Source of the DNA: Abyssibius sp040880065
GTDB taxonomy: Bacteria; Pseudomonadota; Alphaproteobacteria; Rhodobacterales; Rhodobacteraceae
Reading direction: 5' to 3'
Assembly: GCA_040880065.1 (NCBI GenBank)
Contig: JBBDJE010000014.1
Location: forward strand, 1-42,254
DNA length: 42,254 nucleotides
Shown here: one piece after another, positions 7,196-16,643 of the stretch
Numbering within the stretch: position 1 is the stretch's first letter
Layout: every line of letters starts with the position of its first letter
Made by a program: the position numbers and the translations under genes
The notes under the pieces: generated by a model
Told to the model about the DNA's origin: nothing
The model's database searches: none
The model's input: only the letters and a program-made list of their open reading frames with translations

Positions 7196-8268
7196 GTGCG
7201 CTGGATTACGAAATGATTTGGGGCGCATTGCCAAGCCCGGGTTTCATTTTGAACGCACAGGACAGTATCATCGCCGCCAATAATGCCGCCGAGCATTTCG
7301 CACAAATGTCGCTGCGCCAGATCGAAGGCCACGCGCTGACCGATTATGTTGGCGAAAGCTCAGCGCTTGCCGATGTATTGGGGCAGGCGCGCCGTGGCGC
7401 ACTTTCGGTAGTGCGCTATGATGTCGAGGTGATATGGGCCGACCGCGCACGCGCGCTGAGCAATGTGCAGGCGGCATGGTTGAATGACAGTGGTGACCTG
7501 CTGGTGCTGATCCATCCGCGCGGCATGGCCGAAAAGATGGACCGCTCGCTTGCGCACCGTGCGGCAGCGCGCTCGGTCACCGCTATGGCCGCCATGCTTG
7601 GCCATGAAATTCGCAACCCTTTGGCCGGCATTTCGGGTGCCGCACAGCTTTTGGCAATGAACCTGCATGGCGATGATCGCGAACTTGCCGAGCTGATCGA
7701 CACGGAAACCAAGCGCATTGGCGCGCTGGTCAACATGGTTGAACATTTTGGCGACCTGCGGCCAGCCGCGCGCACAGCCGTTAATGTGCATGACGTGCTG
7801 GACCGCGCCAAACGCGCGGCGCAGGCCGGATATGCCCGTCATTTGCGCTTTGTCGAAGATTATGACCCGTCTTTGCCGCCTGTTGCTGCTGCCGCCGACC
7901 AGCTTTTGCAGGTTGTTCAGAACCTGCTGAAAAATGCAGCCGAGGCGATTGGTGCCAATCCCGGCACAATCACCCTGCGCACCGCCTATCGCCCCGGTGT
8001 GAAGCTTGCATTGCCCGGCGGGCGGCGCGAAAGCCTGCCGATCGAGCTGACGATTGCCGATACCGGCCCCGGCATACCCGATGATCTGCGCGACGATATT
8101 TTTGACGCCTTTGTAACCACAAAGGCAAACGGCACCGGCCTTGGTCTTTCGCTTGTGTCTAAAATCATCGCGGAACATGGCGGGGTTGTGGAATGTGTCA
8201 CATCGCCCGAGGGCACGAAATTTCTTGTGCTTTTGCCGGTATGGCGCGGCAAGGATGGGGTGAAGTAA
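7192..8268 (+). CDS. ntrB: Nitrogen regulation sensor kinase NtrB
   Basis: Cytosolic histidine kinase/phosphatase that senses nitrogen status through PII and controls NtrC. The product has 358 residues and no membrane segment. It has an N-terminal PAS-like domain (about 10-110), the phosphoacceptor H138 in GHEIRNPLAGISGAAQLL, and the ATP-binding N box NLLKNAAEAIG, G1 DTGPGIP and G2 GTGLGLSLV. The start overlaps the dusB stop (7192-7195), and the TAA stop shares one base with the ntrC ATG (TAATG), so the three genes are tightly coupled. Confidence 0.95.
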   Translation: MSALDYEMIWGALPSPGFILNAQDSIIAANNAAEHFAQMSLRQIEGHALTDYVGESSALADVLGQARRGALSVVRYDVEVIWADRARALSNVQAAWLNDSGDLLVLIHPRGMAEKMDRSLAHRAAARSVTAMAAMLGHEIRNPLAGISGAAQLLAMNLHGDDRELAELIDTETKRIGALVNMVEHFGDLRPAARTAVNVHDVLDRAKRAAQAGYARHLRFVEDYDPSLPPVAAAADQLLQVVQNLLKNAAEAIGANPGTITLRTAYRPGVKLALPGGRRESLPIELTIADTGPGIPDDLRDDIFDAFVTTKANGTGLGLSLVSKIIAEHGGVVECVTSPEGTKFLVLLPVWRGKDGVK

Positions 8269-9677
8269 TGGATGGCACCGTAATTGTCGCCGATGATGAC
8301 CGCAGCCTTCGCACCGTTTTAAGCCAGGCGCTTACCCGCGCGGGCTGTCGCGTGCGCACAACCGGCACGATCTCGACACTGTTTCGCTGGGTGGAAGAAG
8401 GCGAGGGCGATGTTATCGTATCTGATGTGATGATGCCCGATGGCGATGCGCTGGAAATTCTGCCCGCAATCCGCAAAAAACGCCCCGATTTGCCGGTGAT
8501 TGTGATGTCGGCCCAAAACACGGTGATGACGGCCATTCGCGCCAGCGAGGCGGGGGCGTTTGACTATGTGCCAAAACCGTTTGATTTGTCGGCGCTGCTG
8601 GCCTTGGTGAACAAGGCGCTACAACAGTCACGCGGCGCACAACGCCGTGCCACACCCGAAACGCCGCCACAACCCGAGGAACGCCTGCCGCTGATCGGGC
8701 GCAGCGCCGCCATGCAAGAGGTTTACCGTATCATGGCGCGGCTGATGAATACCGACCTTGGCGTGATGATTTCGGGCGCATCGGGCACCGGCAAAGAGCT
8801 GGTGGCCCGCGCTTTGCACAATTTTGGCCCGCGCCGCGATGCGCCGTTCATGGCCATGAATATGGCCGCCATTCCCGCGCTGGAGGTTGAGGCGGAGCTG
8901 TTTGGCACCGGCACTATGCAAGGGCGTTTTGCAGGGGCCGATGGCGGCACGCTGTTTTTGGACGAAGTTGGCGATATGCCGCTTGAGGCGCAAACCCGCC
9001 TGCTGCGCGTGCTTCAGGAAAGCGAGTTCGGGGCCAAAGCACGCGCCGATGTGCGCCTGATTGCCGCCACCCACCAAGACCTGCGCAACCTTGTGAATGA
9101 AGGCCGCTTTCGCGAAGACCTGTTTTACAGGCTGAACGTTGTGCCCATTCGTCTGCCACGGCTTGCCGAACGGCTGGAAGACATTCCCGACCTTGTGCGC
9201 CATTTTCTTGTGCAGGCTCAGGCGCAGGGGTTGCCGCGCAAAACTGTCGCCGCCGATGCGCTGGATGTGTTGAAGCGCCAACCTTGGCCCGGCAATGTGC
9301 GCGAACTTGAAAACCTTGTGCAGCGGCTGACCATTCTCGCCCCGGAAGACACGATTTCTGCCGCCCTTGTCAGCACCGAACTTTCCGCGCGGCCAAGCTC
9401 GACCACCGACCAACCCGCCCAAAGCCACCGGCTGGGTGCGGCAATCGAAACGCATTTGAAGCGCTACTTCGCTATTCACGGCGACGATCTGCCCCCCGAC
9501 GGGCTCTATGAGCGGATTTTGCACGAAGTGGAATTGCCGCTGATCGCGCTCACCTTGCAGGCCACGCGCGGCAACCAGTTGCGTGCGGCCAAGCTTCTCG
9601 GGATCAACCGAAACACGCTTCGCTCGAAAATCGCCGGTCTGGATATTCAGGTGTCGCGCGGGAAACGGTTGATGTAA
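8268..9677 (+). CDS. ntrC: Nitrogen response regulator NtrC lacking GAFTGA
   Basis: Response regulator of the NtrB/NtrC pair; activates nitrogen-assimilation genes. The ATG at 8268 gives 469 residues; a longer frame upstream lies inside ntrB. Receiver domain: D10/D11, phosphoacceptor D53 and K103. AAA+ domain: Walker A GASGTGKE at 170-177 and Walker B LFLDEV at 229-234. The arginine segment FREDLFYRLNV and a C-terminal Fis-type helix-turn-helix (NQLRAAKLLGINRNTLRSK) are present. Where sigma-54 activators have GAFTGA (after ELFG) this protein has only TGTMQGRFAGADGG. The same loss is known from Rhodobacter capsulatus NtrC, which works with sigma-70 polymerase, so this regulator probably does as well. 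Confidence 0.95.
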   Translation: MDGTVIVADDDRSLRTVLSQALTRAGCRVRTTGTISTLFRWVEEGEGDVIVSDVMMPDGDALEILPAIRKKRPDLPVIVMSAQNTVMTAIRASEAGAFDYVPKPFDLSALLALVNKALQQSRGAQRRATPETPPQPEERLPLIGRSAAMQEVYRIMARLMNTDLGVMISGASGTGKELVARALHNFGPRRDAPFMAMNMAAIPALEVEAELFGTGTMQGRFAGADGGTLFLDEVGDMPLEAQTRLLRVLQESEFGAKARADVRLIAATHQDLRNLVNEGRFREDLFYRLNVVPIRLPRLAERLEDIPDLVRHFLVQAQAQGLPRKTVAADALDVLKRQPWPGNVRELENLVQRLTILAPEDTISAALVSTELSARPSSTTDQPAQSHRLGAAIETHLKRYFAIHGDDLPPDGLYERILHEVELPLIALTLQATRGNQLRAAKLLGINRNTLRSKIAGLDIQVSRGKRLM

Positions 9678-9690
9678 ACTTGCCACAGTT

Positions 9691-11973
9691 TTGGAATCAT
9701 CGGGCAAACATGTAGCGCAAGTGCAACAAAATATTCTGACATCCCGACTGATCCGTCTGGATCGGTGGCGCAAACAGCGTCGCGTGCAAACCGCGCTGAC
9801 AATCGCATTGGTGCTGGCCGCGCCGGTATTGGCGATTACCACAGTCGCAGTGCTGGGGCTGGCGTCGACCACACGGGCCAACCAGCTCTTGTCTATCGTC
9901 GGGCTGATCGACCTTGTTTACATCTTGCTGGTGATGGCCATTGTCGCCCGCCGCCTTGCGCGCACGATCGCCGCACGGCGCAGCCGTTCGGCGGGCTCGC
10001 GCCTTCATTTGCGGCTAACCCGCGTGTTTACACTTATGGCGCTGGCCCCGACCGTGCTTGTGGCGGTGTTTTCAACCATTACGGTTAATTTCGGGGTTGA
10101 GGGCTGGTTTTCCGAGCGTGTGCGCAACGTGGTTGTAAACTCGCTGACCGCCGCGCAGGCCTATGAGGCCGAGCACCGCGAAACCCTGCAATTTGATGCC
10201 GAAACACTGGCCGTGTTTATCGAAAGCCAGCGCAACAATTTTCCGCTGATCAACGATGCTTTGCTGCGCGATATTCTGGCGCGCGGGCAGGGGGCCATGC
10301 AGAATGTGCTGCAAGAGGCTTATATCATCGACGGTCTGGCGGAACTCGTCGTGCGGGGCGAAAACTCTTATCGTTTTGACTATGAGCCGCCCGATTCCGC
10401 AAATATTGCCGCCGCGCTCAACGGTGAAATGGTCATTATCGAAGACTGGATCAACAGCGAATATCGTGCGCTTGTCGCATTGGAGGGCTTTCCGGACCGT
10501 TATCTATATGTGACCCGCGATGTTGATGGCAAAATTCTCGCGCTGCTCGATGAAACCCGCGAAACTGTCAAGCTTTACCAACAACTTGAGTCTGATCGCG
10601 GCACGCTGCTGTTTGAGTTTGCGCTTATCTATCTGGGTTTTGCGATTATCGTTATTCTGGCCGCCGTTTTGTTGGGGCTGTGGTTTGCCGAACGGTTGGC
10701 CCGCCCGGTGGGCCGGCTGGCCCAAGCCGCGCAGCGTGTGGGCGAGGGCGACCTTGATGTCAGCGTGGCCGAGGGCGAGGATGATGACGAAATCTCCACC
10801 TTGGCGCGCACCTTCAACCGGATGACCAAACAACTGCGCGGCCAGCGCGATGCCCTGATCGCCGTGAACGAGGAAACCGAAAGCCGCCGCCGCCTGTTTG
10901 ATTCTGTGCTGGGCAGTGTCACGGCGGGTGTCATTGGGCTCGACCCGCAAGGCCGGATTGAAATGATAAACCTTGCTGCTTTAACCATGCTGGAGCTTGC
11001 CGAGGGGCAGGGCGTGGGGCAAATGCTGGCCGATACCGTGCCCGAATTCGCGCCGCTCTTTGCGCGCGCCAAACAGCCAACGCATGAAGTTGTGCAAGGC
11101 GCTATCCATGTTTCGCGCTCGCGTACCAACGAAAACCTGCTTGTGCGCATGAGCGCGCGGCGCGGGCTTGGCGGCGATCTGGAAGGCTATGTGATCGCCT
11201 TTGATGATGTGACCGACCTTGTCAGCGCGCAGCGCATGGCCGCTTGGGGCGATGTGGCACGGCGCATTGCGCACGAAATCAAAAACCCGCTCACGCCCAT
11301 CCAGCTTTCGGCAGAACGGCTCAAGCGCAAATTCGGGCCGTTGGTGGGCGATGAACGCGACAGCCTCAACCAATATGCCGATGTTATTGTGCGCCAAACC
11401 AATGACTTGCGCCGCATTGTTGACGAGTTTTCCAAATTTGCCCGTATGCCCGCAGCCGAGCCGAAACCGCTTGATGTGATCGAGTTGTTGCGCGGGGCTA
11501 TTCTGCTGCAGCAATCCGCCCGACCGGAACTCACAATCACAACCGATATTCCCGACCATCCGGTGCGCGCGGTGCTTGATGGCACGCAGATGAGTCAAGC
11601 GCTGACCAACTTGCTTAAAAACGCCGCAGAAGCTATTGATACCAAACTGGAATCAGGCATAGATGATTTTACGCCGGAGCTGCGGGTAATTGTCAAGACC
11701 AGCCCCGCGCGGCTCGAAATTCGCATTCAGGACAATGGCATCGGCCTGCCGCAAGACACCGCGCGCCTGTTTGAACCTTATGTTACAACGCGCGATAAGG
11801 GCACTGGGCTGGGCCTTTCGATTGTGCGCAAAATCATCGAAGACCACCACGGCACGCTTGAACTGCGCCAAGCGCCGGCATTTGCCGAAGGCGCCCCGCA
11901 CGGGGCAGAAGCCTGCATCGTTCTGCCATTGCCGCCCGATGCAGCACCAGATTTGACGGGTGAGGACGAATAA
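9691..11973 (+). CDS. ntrY: Membrane sensor histidine kinase NtrY
   Basis: Sensor partner of NtrX, linked to nitrogen, redox and envelope control in alphaproteobacteria. The frame from TTG 9691 gives 760 residues. Membrane segments lie at about 36-58, 68-87, 113-133 and 307-332, with a periplasmic domain between the last two. These are followed by HAMP (about 330-385), PAS (about 400-505), H528 in RRIAHEIKNPLTPIQLSAERL, NLLKNAAEAID, DNGIGLP and GTGLGLSIV. The start is uncertain: neither TTG 9691 nor GTG 9721 has a convincing ribosome binding site, and NtrY can begin at either. The gene lies 13 bases after ntrC and ends immediately before ntrX. Confidence 0.93.
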   Translation: MESSGKHVAQVQQNILTSRLIRLDRWRKQRRVQTALTIALVLAAPVLAITTVAVLGLASTTRANQLLSIVGLIDLVYILLVMAIVARRLARTIAARRSRSAGSRLHLRLTRVFTLMALAPTVLVAVFSTITVNFGVEGWFSERVRNVVVNSLTAAQAYEAEHRETLQFDAETLAVFIESQRNNFPLINDALLRDILARGQGAMQNVLQEAYIIDGLAELVVRGENSYRFDYEPPDSANIAAALNGEMVIIEDWINSEYRALVALEGFPDRYLYVTRDVDGKILALLDETRETVKLYQQLESDRGTLLFEFALIYLGFAIIVILAAVLLGLWFAERLARPVGRLAQAAQRVGEGDLDVSVAEGEDDDEISTLARTFNRMTKQLRGQRDALIAVNEETESRRRLFDSVLGSVTAGVIGLDPQGRIEMINLAALTMLELAEGQGVGQMLADTVPEFAPLFARAKQPTHEVVQGAIHVSRSRTNENLLVRMSARRGLGGDLEGYVIAFDDVTDLVSAQRMAAWGDVARRIAHEIKNPLTPIQLSAERLKRKFGPLVGDERDSLNQYADVIVRQTNDLRRIVDEFSKFARMPAAEPKPLDVIELLRGAILLQQSARPELTITTDIPDHPVRAVLDGTQMSQALTNLLKNAAEAIDTKLESGIDDFTPELRVIVKTSPARLEIRIQDNGIGLPQDTARLFEPYVTTRDKGTGLGLSIVRKIIEDHHGTLELRQAPAFAEGAPHGAEACIVLPLPPDAAPDLTGEDE

Positions 11974-13368
11974 ATGGGAAACATTCTTGTAGTCGATGAC
12001 GAGGCGGACATCCGCGAACTGATCGCCGACATCTTGCGCGATGAGGGGCATGAGGTGCGCCTTGGCTGGGATGGTGACAGCGCCTTTGCCGAGATCAATG
12101 CTAAAGCCCCCGACCTGATCATTCTGGATATCTGGCTGAAAGATTCCAAGATGGACGGGATCGATATTCTCAAGCAAACCAAGCGCGACAATCCGGCGAT
12201 TCCGGTCATCATCATTTCCGGCCATGGCAATGTTGAAATCGCGGTCGCGGCTGTCAAACAGGGGGCCTATGACTTCATCGAGAAACCCTTCAACATCGAC
12301 CAGCTTTTGGTGGTGATCGCGCGCGGGCTGGAAGTGTCGCGCCTGCGGCGCGAAAACGAAACCCTGCGCCGTGGCGATATGGCCCCGACCGAAATGATCG
12401 GTGAATCTGCGGCACTGCGCACCCTGAAAGCCCAACTCGAAAAGGTAACGCGCTCCAATAGCAGGGTTATGCTTACTGGCCCTTCGGGGGCGGGCAAAGA
12501 GGTGGCGGCGCGTTTCATTCATGCCCATTCAGAGCGGGAAAATGCGCCCTTTATCACTGTCAATTCCGCCTCTATTGCGCCGGATCGAATGGAAGAAGTG
12601 CTGTTTGGCCTAGAGAGCGAGGCGCGCGGCCACCAGCCCGGCCTGTTCGAGCGCGCCCATGGCGGTGTGCTGTTCTTTGACGAGGTTGCCGATATGCCCG
12701 CTGGCACGCAAAGCAAAATTTTGCGCGTGCTGGTCGAGCAGAGCTTCCAGCGTGTCGGTGGCAGCGACACGGTGCGCGTGGATGTGCGGGTGATCTCGGC
12801 GAGCAGCCGCAACCTGCAAGAGGCAATTGCCAATGGCGCGTTTCGCGAAGACCTGTTTCATCGCCTGAATGTGGTGCCCATCGACGTTCCGTCGCTTGAA
12901 GCGCGGCGCGACGATATTTTGTTGCTATGCGCGCATTTCATGCAGCTTTTGAATGCCGAACAAGGCCTGCCCGTGCGCGAATTTTCGCCCGAGGCACAGA
13001 CCCAGTTGCAGGCCATGCCCTGGCCCGGCAACATCCGGCAATTACGCAATACAATTGAACGCATTCTCATTCTTGGCCCTGAAAGCGGGCCGATATCGGT
13101 GCGCGAATTGCCCAAGGATTCGGGCGAGGCGGATGAAAACAATAGCGGCTTGCGGCTTGGCCTGGCGATGACCTTAATACCGTTGCGCGAAGCACGCGAG
13201 GCGTTCGAGCGCGAATATCTGATCATGCAAATCAATCGCTTCAATGGCAATATTTCACGCACATCAAGCTTCGTTGGAATGGAGCGTTCGGCACTGCACC
13301 GCAAGATGAGATCGCTCAACATTATCTCGGTCAGCCATGGCGCCGAAGTGATAAACGAGCAAGACTAG
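11974..13368 (+). CDS. ntrX: Response regulator NtrX
   Basis: DNA-binding response regulator paired with NtrY; 464 residues. Receiver: D8/D9, phosphoacceptor D52 and the KPF lysine at 104. AAA+ domain: Walker A GPSGAGKE at 169-176, Walker B LFFDEV at 233-238 and FREDLFHRLNV. The C-terminal helix-turn-helix is ISRTSSFVGMERSALHRKM. The GAFTGA loop is absent (LFGLESEARGHQPGLFERAHGG), as usual for NtrX, so a sigma-54 dependent mode is unlikely. The ATG directly follows the ntrY TAA, with GGTGAGGAC upstream as ribosome binding site. Confidence 0.95.
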   Translation: MGNILVVDDEADIRELIADILRDEGHEVRLGWDGDSAFAEINAKAPDLIILDIWLKDSKMDGIDILKQTKRDNPAIPVIIISGHGNVEIAVAAVKQGAYDFIEKPFNIDQLLVVIARGLEVSRLRRENETLRRGDMAPTEMIGESAALRTLKAQLEKVTRSNSRVMLTGPSGAGKEVAARFIHAHSERENAPFITVNSASIAPDRMEEVLFGLESEARGHQPGLFERAHGGVLFFDEVADMPAGTQSKILRVLVEQSFQRVGGSDTVRVDVRVISASSRNLQEAIANGAFREDLFHRLNVVPIDVPSLEARRDDILLLCAHFMQLLNAEQGLPVREFSPEAQTQLQAMPWPGNIRQLRNTIERILILGPESGPISVRELPKDSGEADENNSGLRLGLAMTLIPLREAREAFEREYLIMQINRFNGNISRTSSFVGMERSALHRKMRSLNIISVSHGAEVINEQD

Positions 13369-13397
13369 ACGTATCGGCCATTGGCTAGGAGTGTGTG

Positions 13398-14774
13398 ATG
13401 AAGGTTATCGTATGCGGGGCAGGGCAGGTGGGCTGGCAAATCGCCCGCCATCTTTCGACCGAAAAAAACGATGTGACCGTGGTCGACAATGATGCGGCCC
13501 TTATCCGGCGGATAACGGAATCGCTTGATGTGAACGGCATCACAGGTTTCGCTTCGCACCCGAACGTGCTGGACCGTGCCGGCGCGCGCGATTGCGATAT
13601 GATCGTTGCCGCCACCTATTCCGACGAGGTGAACATGGTCACCTGTCAGGTTGCGCATTCGGTGTTTTCCGTGCCGCGCAAAATTGCCCGTCTGCGCGCG
13701 CAATCCTATCTTGATACGATGTATTCCGATATTTACCGCCGCGACCATCTGCCGATTGATGTTGTGATCAGCCCCGAAAAAGAGGTGGCCGAGGCCGCTT
13801 TGCGCCGCCTGCGCATGCCTTCGGCCTTTGATACCGAAAGTTTCGTCGACGGGCAAACGCAGCTTTTAGGCATTACGCTGGCTGACGATTGCGCGGTGAT
13901 CAACACACCGCTGCGCCAACTCTCCGAGCTGTTTTCAACCTTGCGCGCCGTGGTTGTGGGGGTGCGTCGGGCAGGCAAACTGTTTGTGCCGCTGCCCGAT
14001 GACCAGCTTTATGTGGGCGACCAGACCTATGTTTTTGCCGCACAGGAAGATGTGCTTCGCACGCTTGAAATTTTTGGCAAGCCACAAAAACGCGCCGAGC
14101 GTGTGGTGATTGTCGGCGCGGGCAATGTTGGGCTTGATATTGCCCGCCATCTTGAGAGCGGCGAGCGGCGCGTGCGCTGCAAAATCATCGAACGCAACCG
14201 CGGACGCGCCGAAATCGCCGCCGATGCGCTGGAGCGCACGATCGTGCTGAATGGCGACGGGCTTGATGCCGGCATTATGGCCGAGGCCAATATCTCTACC
14301 GCCGATGCCATGCTCGCGGTGACCGATGATGACAAGGTGAACCTGCTGGCTTGTGCGCGCGCCAAAGCCAGCGGCTGCCCACTGGTGATTGCGCTGATCA
14401 ACGACCCGTCAATGACCAGCCTGCTGGCACCTTTGGGCATTGATGCCTTCATCAACCCGCGCGCCACAACCGTTTCATCAATATTGCGCCACATTCGCCA
14501 CGGGCGGGTGCGCGCGGTTTATTCGATTGGCGATGCCGAGGCCGAGGTGATCGAGGCACAGGTCATGTCATCCTCTTCGATTACCGGGAAATATGTGCGC
14601 GATATTGCATGGCCCGAAGGTTCGATTGTTGGTGCTGTGCGCAAGGGTAAAACATTGCATTTGCCACGCGGCGATACCCGCATTGACGAAGGTGACGTGC
14701 TGGTGATTTTTGCGCTCGCCGCCGAAGTGCCAAAGGTCGAACGATTGTTGCAGGTCAACATGGATTTCTTCTGA
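13398..14774 (+). CDS. trkA: Trk potassium uptake regulatory subunit TrkA
   Basis: Cytosolic NAD-binding gating subunit of the Trk potassium uptake system; 458 residues. It has the usual duplicated arrangement: an N-terminal RCK/Rossmann domain (VIVCGAGQVGWQIARHL at 3-19), a first TrkA-C domain around 145-225, a second Rossmann domain (VVIVGAGNVGLDIARHL near 236-252) and a second TrkA-C domain to the end. The ATG at 13398 follows TAGGAGTGTGTG; an in-frame GTG one codon earlier is less well spaced. It overlaps trkH by one base (TGATG). Confidence 0.95.
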   Translation: MKVIVCGAGQVGWQIARHLSTEKNDVTVVDNDAALIRRITESLDVNGITGFASHPNVLDRAGARDCDMIVAATYSDEVNMVTCQVAHSVFSVPRKIARLRAQSYLDTMYSDIYRRDHLPIDVVISPEKEVAEAALRRLRMPSAFDTESFVDGQTQLLGITLADDCAVINTPLRQLSELFSTLRAVVVGVRRAGKLFVPLPDDQLYVGDQTYVFAAQEDVLRTLEIFGKPQKRAERVVIVGAGNVGLDIARHLESGERRVRCKIIERNRGRAEIAADALERTIVLNGDGLDAGIMAEANISTADAMLAVTDDDKVNLLACARAKASGCPLVIALINDPSMTSLLAPLGIDAFINPRATTVSSILRHIRHGRVRAVYSIGDAEAEVIEAQVMSSSSITGKYVRDIAWPEGSIVGAVRKGKTLHLPRGDTRIDEGDVLVIFALAAEVPKVERLLQVNMDFF

Positions 14775-16291
14775 TGCTCGCTCATCTGCGCCATTATCCG
14801 CTATTTGTGCTGCTTACCATGGCGGGCGGGGTGGCGATGCTCATTCCCGCAGCCCAAAGCCTGCGCAACGAACAATGGCTGGATGCGCGGATTTTCTTCC
14901 AGTCTGGCCTGCTGATTTGCGCTTTGGCCACATTGGTTGGCCTTGCAATGATGAACCGTAAAACCCGCGACGCCGTGCGCAGCCACCTTACCGCGCTTTT
15001 GCTGGCCTTTACCGTTTTGCCAGCCATTCTGGCGCTGCCCGTGGTGCTGTTGGTTGACGGTCTCAGTTGGTTTGAGGCGTGGTTTGAAATGCTGTCGAGC
15101 ATCACCACAACCGGCGCCAGCCTGTTTGACGAACCTTTTTTGCTGCCAGAAGCGGTGCATTTGTGGCGTGCGACGGTGGGCTGGTTCGGCGGCTTTCTGA
15201 TCTTGCTGGCAGGCTTTGCGGTGATGCAGCCGCTAAACCTTGGCGGCTATGAAATCCGCTCAATGGTTGAAGACAAGGCCGGTGCGCTGAACCTGTCACA
15301 AGATACACATGGCGACGGGTCGGACCGGATTATTCGTCTGGTTCAGGTTATCGCGCCCGCCTATCTGGGCATGACCGCAATTTTGGTATCTGGGCTGGTT
15401 ATAGCGGGCGAGCGGGTTTACATCGCCTTTTGCCACGGCATGTCGATCATCTCGACCAGTGGTATTTCGCCGGTCGGCGGGCTTTCGGGTGGGGCATCGG
15501 GGCGCATGGGCGAGGTGATTATGGCGGTTTTCCTGCTCATTGCCATCAATGCCCGCCTTATCCTTCTCTTTCAAGACCGCGGGTGGCGCACATGGATAAG
15601 GCGGGACCCCGAACTGCGCCTTGCAGGCATGATTGTGGGTGGCATGACAATCGCGCTGTTTTTACGCCATTGGATTGGCGCGATGGCCGAAGAGCAGAGC
15701 ACCGACTATTCACAGATGCTTAGCTCGATCTGGGGTGCAATGTTTACAACCTTGTCCTACCTTACCACAACAGGGTTCGAGAGCCGCGACTGGGGGGCTG
15801 CGCAAAGCTGGTCGGGCCTGAACTCGCCTGAAATCATCTTTCTGGGGTTGGCGGTTATTGGTGGTGGCGTGGCAACCACGGCGGGCGGCGTGAAATTATT
15901 ACGTGTTTTTGCGTTGTTCAAGCACAGCACACGCGAGCTTGAGCGGCTGGTTTATGTGAATTCTGTTGGCCGGTCGGGCATTATTTCCCGCCGCGTGCGC
16001 CGGGAAGGGGCGTATATTGCGTGGATATTCCTGATGCTGTTTGCCATGTCAATTGCACTTATCGCCATGGCGATTTCGCTGACTGGTCCGCGATTTGAAG
16101 ACTCGATCACGTTGGCAATTGCCGCGCTGACCAATACAGGGCCAGTCATTCACTCCATTTCCGGCCACACAACCACCTATAGCGAGATGTCGGGGCCGGG
16201 GCTGGGTATATTGGGCCTGGCCATGGTTTTGGGGCGTTTTGAGCTTCTGGCGGTGATCGCCATGTTCAACCCAAATTTCTGGCGCCGTTAG
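14774..16291 (+). CDS. trkH: Trk potassium transporter membrane subunit TrkH
   Basis: Ion-conducting subunit of the Trk system; 505 residues with about ten hydrophobic helices and four pore loops. The loops are readable at SSITTTGASLF, IISTSGISPVGG, LSYLTTTGFESRDW and ALTNTGPVIHS; the glycines in these form the selectivity filter. It is coupled to trkA, which supplies the gating ring. The TrkAH genes next to ntrYX are a recurrent order in alphaproteobacteria. Confidence 0.95.
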   Translation: MLAHLRHYPLFVLLTMAGGVAMLIPAAQSLRNEQWLDARIFFQSGLLICALATLVGLAMMNRKTRDAVRSHLTALLLAFTVLPAILALPVVLLVDGLSWFEAWFEMLSSITTTGASLFDEPFLLPEAVHLWRATVGWFGGFLILLAGFAVMQPLNLGGYEIRSMVEDKAGALNLSQDTHGDGSDRIIRLVQVIAPAYLGMTAILVSGLVIAGERVYIAFCHGMSIISTSGISPVGGLSGGASGRMGEVIMAVFLLIAINARLILLFQDRGWRTWIRRDPELRLAGMIVGGMTIALFLRHWIGAMAEEQSTDYSQMLSSIWGAMFTTLSYLTTTGFESRDWGAAQSWSGLNSPEIIFLGLAVIGGGVATTAGGVKLLRVFALFKHSTRELERLVYVNSVGRSGIISRRVRREGAYIAWIFLMLFAMSIALIAMAISLTGPRFEDSITLAIAALTNTGPVIHSISGHTTTYSEMSGPGLGILGLAMVLGRFELLAVIAMFNPNFWRR

Positions 16292-16309
16292 CAATAACAC
16301 GATTATTGC
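16291..16309. repeat. Short inverted repeat between trkH and hfq
   Basis: GCAATAA (16291-16297) and TTATTGC (16303-16309) form a 7-base stem with a 5-base loop directly at the trkH stop. There is no T-run, so termination is uncertain; it may be an operator or mRNA 3' structure. Confidence 0.35.
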
Positions 16310-16403
16310 CGAAAGGGGCTGGAAATTAACCCCAACACTGCCCATTATAGAGAAAACAACAAGCGTGCCCATGGGGTGCGCCATAAAACTCAAAGGCCTG
16401 ATC

Positions 16404-16643
16404 ATGGCGAACGACAAGCAAAACCTGCAAGACGCGTTTCTGAACAATGTCCGCAAGGCAAAAAACCCGGTGACGATCTTTCTGGTGAACGGGGTCAAGC
16501 TGCAGGGTGTTATAACCTGGTTTGACAATTTTTGTGTTTTGCTCCGCCGCGACGGGGCAGCCCAACTTGTGTATAAACACGCAATTTCCACCGTAATGCC
16601 CAGCCAGCCGGTTGTGCTTTATGATGGAGAGGACAGCCAGTAA
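16404..16643 (+). CDS. hfq: RNA chaperone Hfq
   Basis: Hexameric Sm-like protein pairing small RNAs with mRNAs. The ATG at 16404 (AAAGG upstream) gives 79 residues, a normal alphaproteobacterial length with a short C-terminal tail. The Sm1 part NLQDAFLNNVRKAKNPVTIFLVNG-like sequence, GVKLQGVITWFDNF and the Sm2 motif YKHAISTV with the proximal-face residues are all intact. The 112 bases upstream probably carry its promoter; a TATAGA at 16345-16350 is a weak -10 candidate. hflX starts on the very next base after its stop. Confidence 0.97.
   Translation: MANDKQNLQDAFLNNVRKAKNPVTIFLVNGVKLQGVITWFDNFCVLLRRDGAAQLVYKHAISTVMPSQPVVLYDGEDSQ

Noticed and set aside
8628..9881. 417-residue reverse frame opposite ntrC
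   Set aside because: High-GC third-position effect produces long antisense frames; the forward NtrC is certain.
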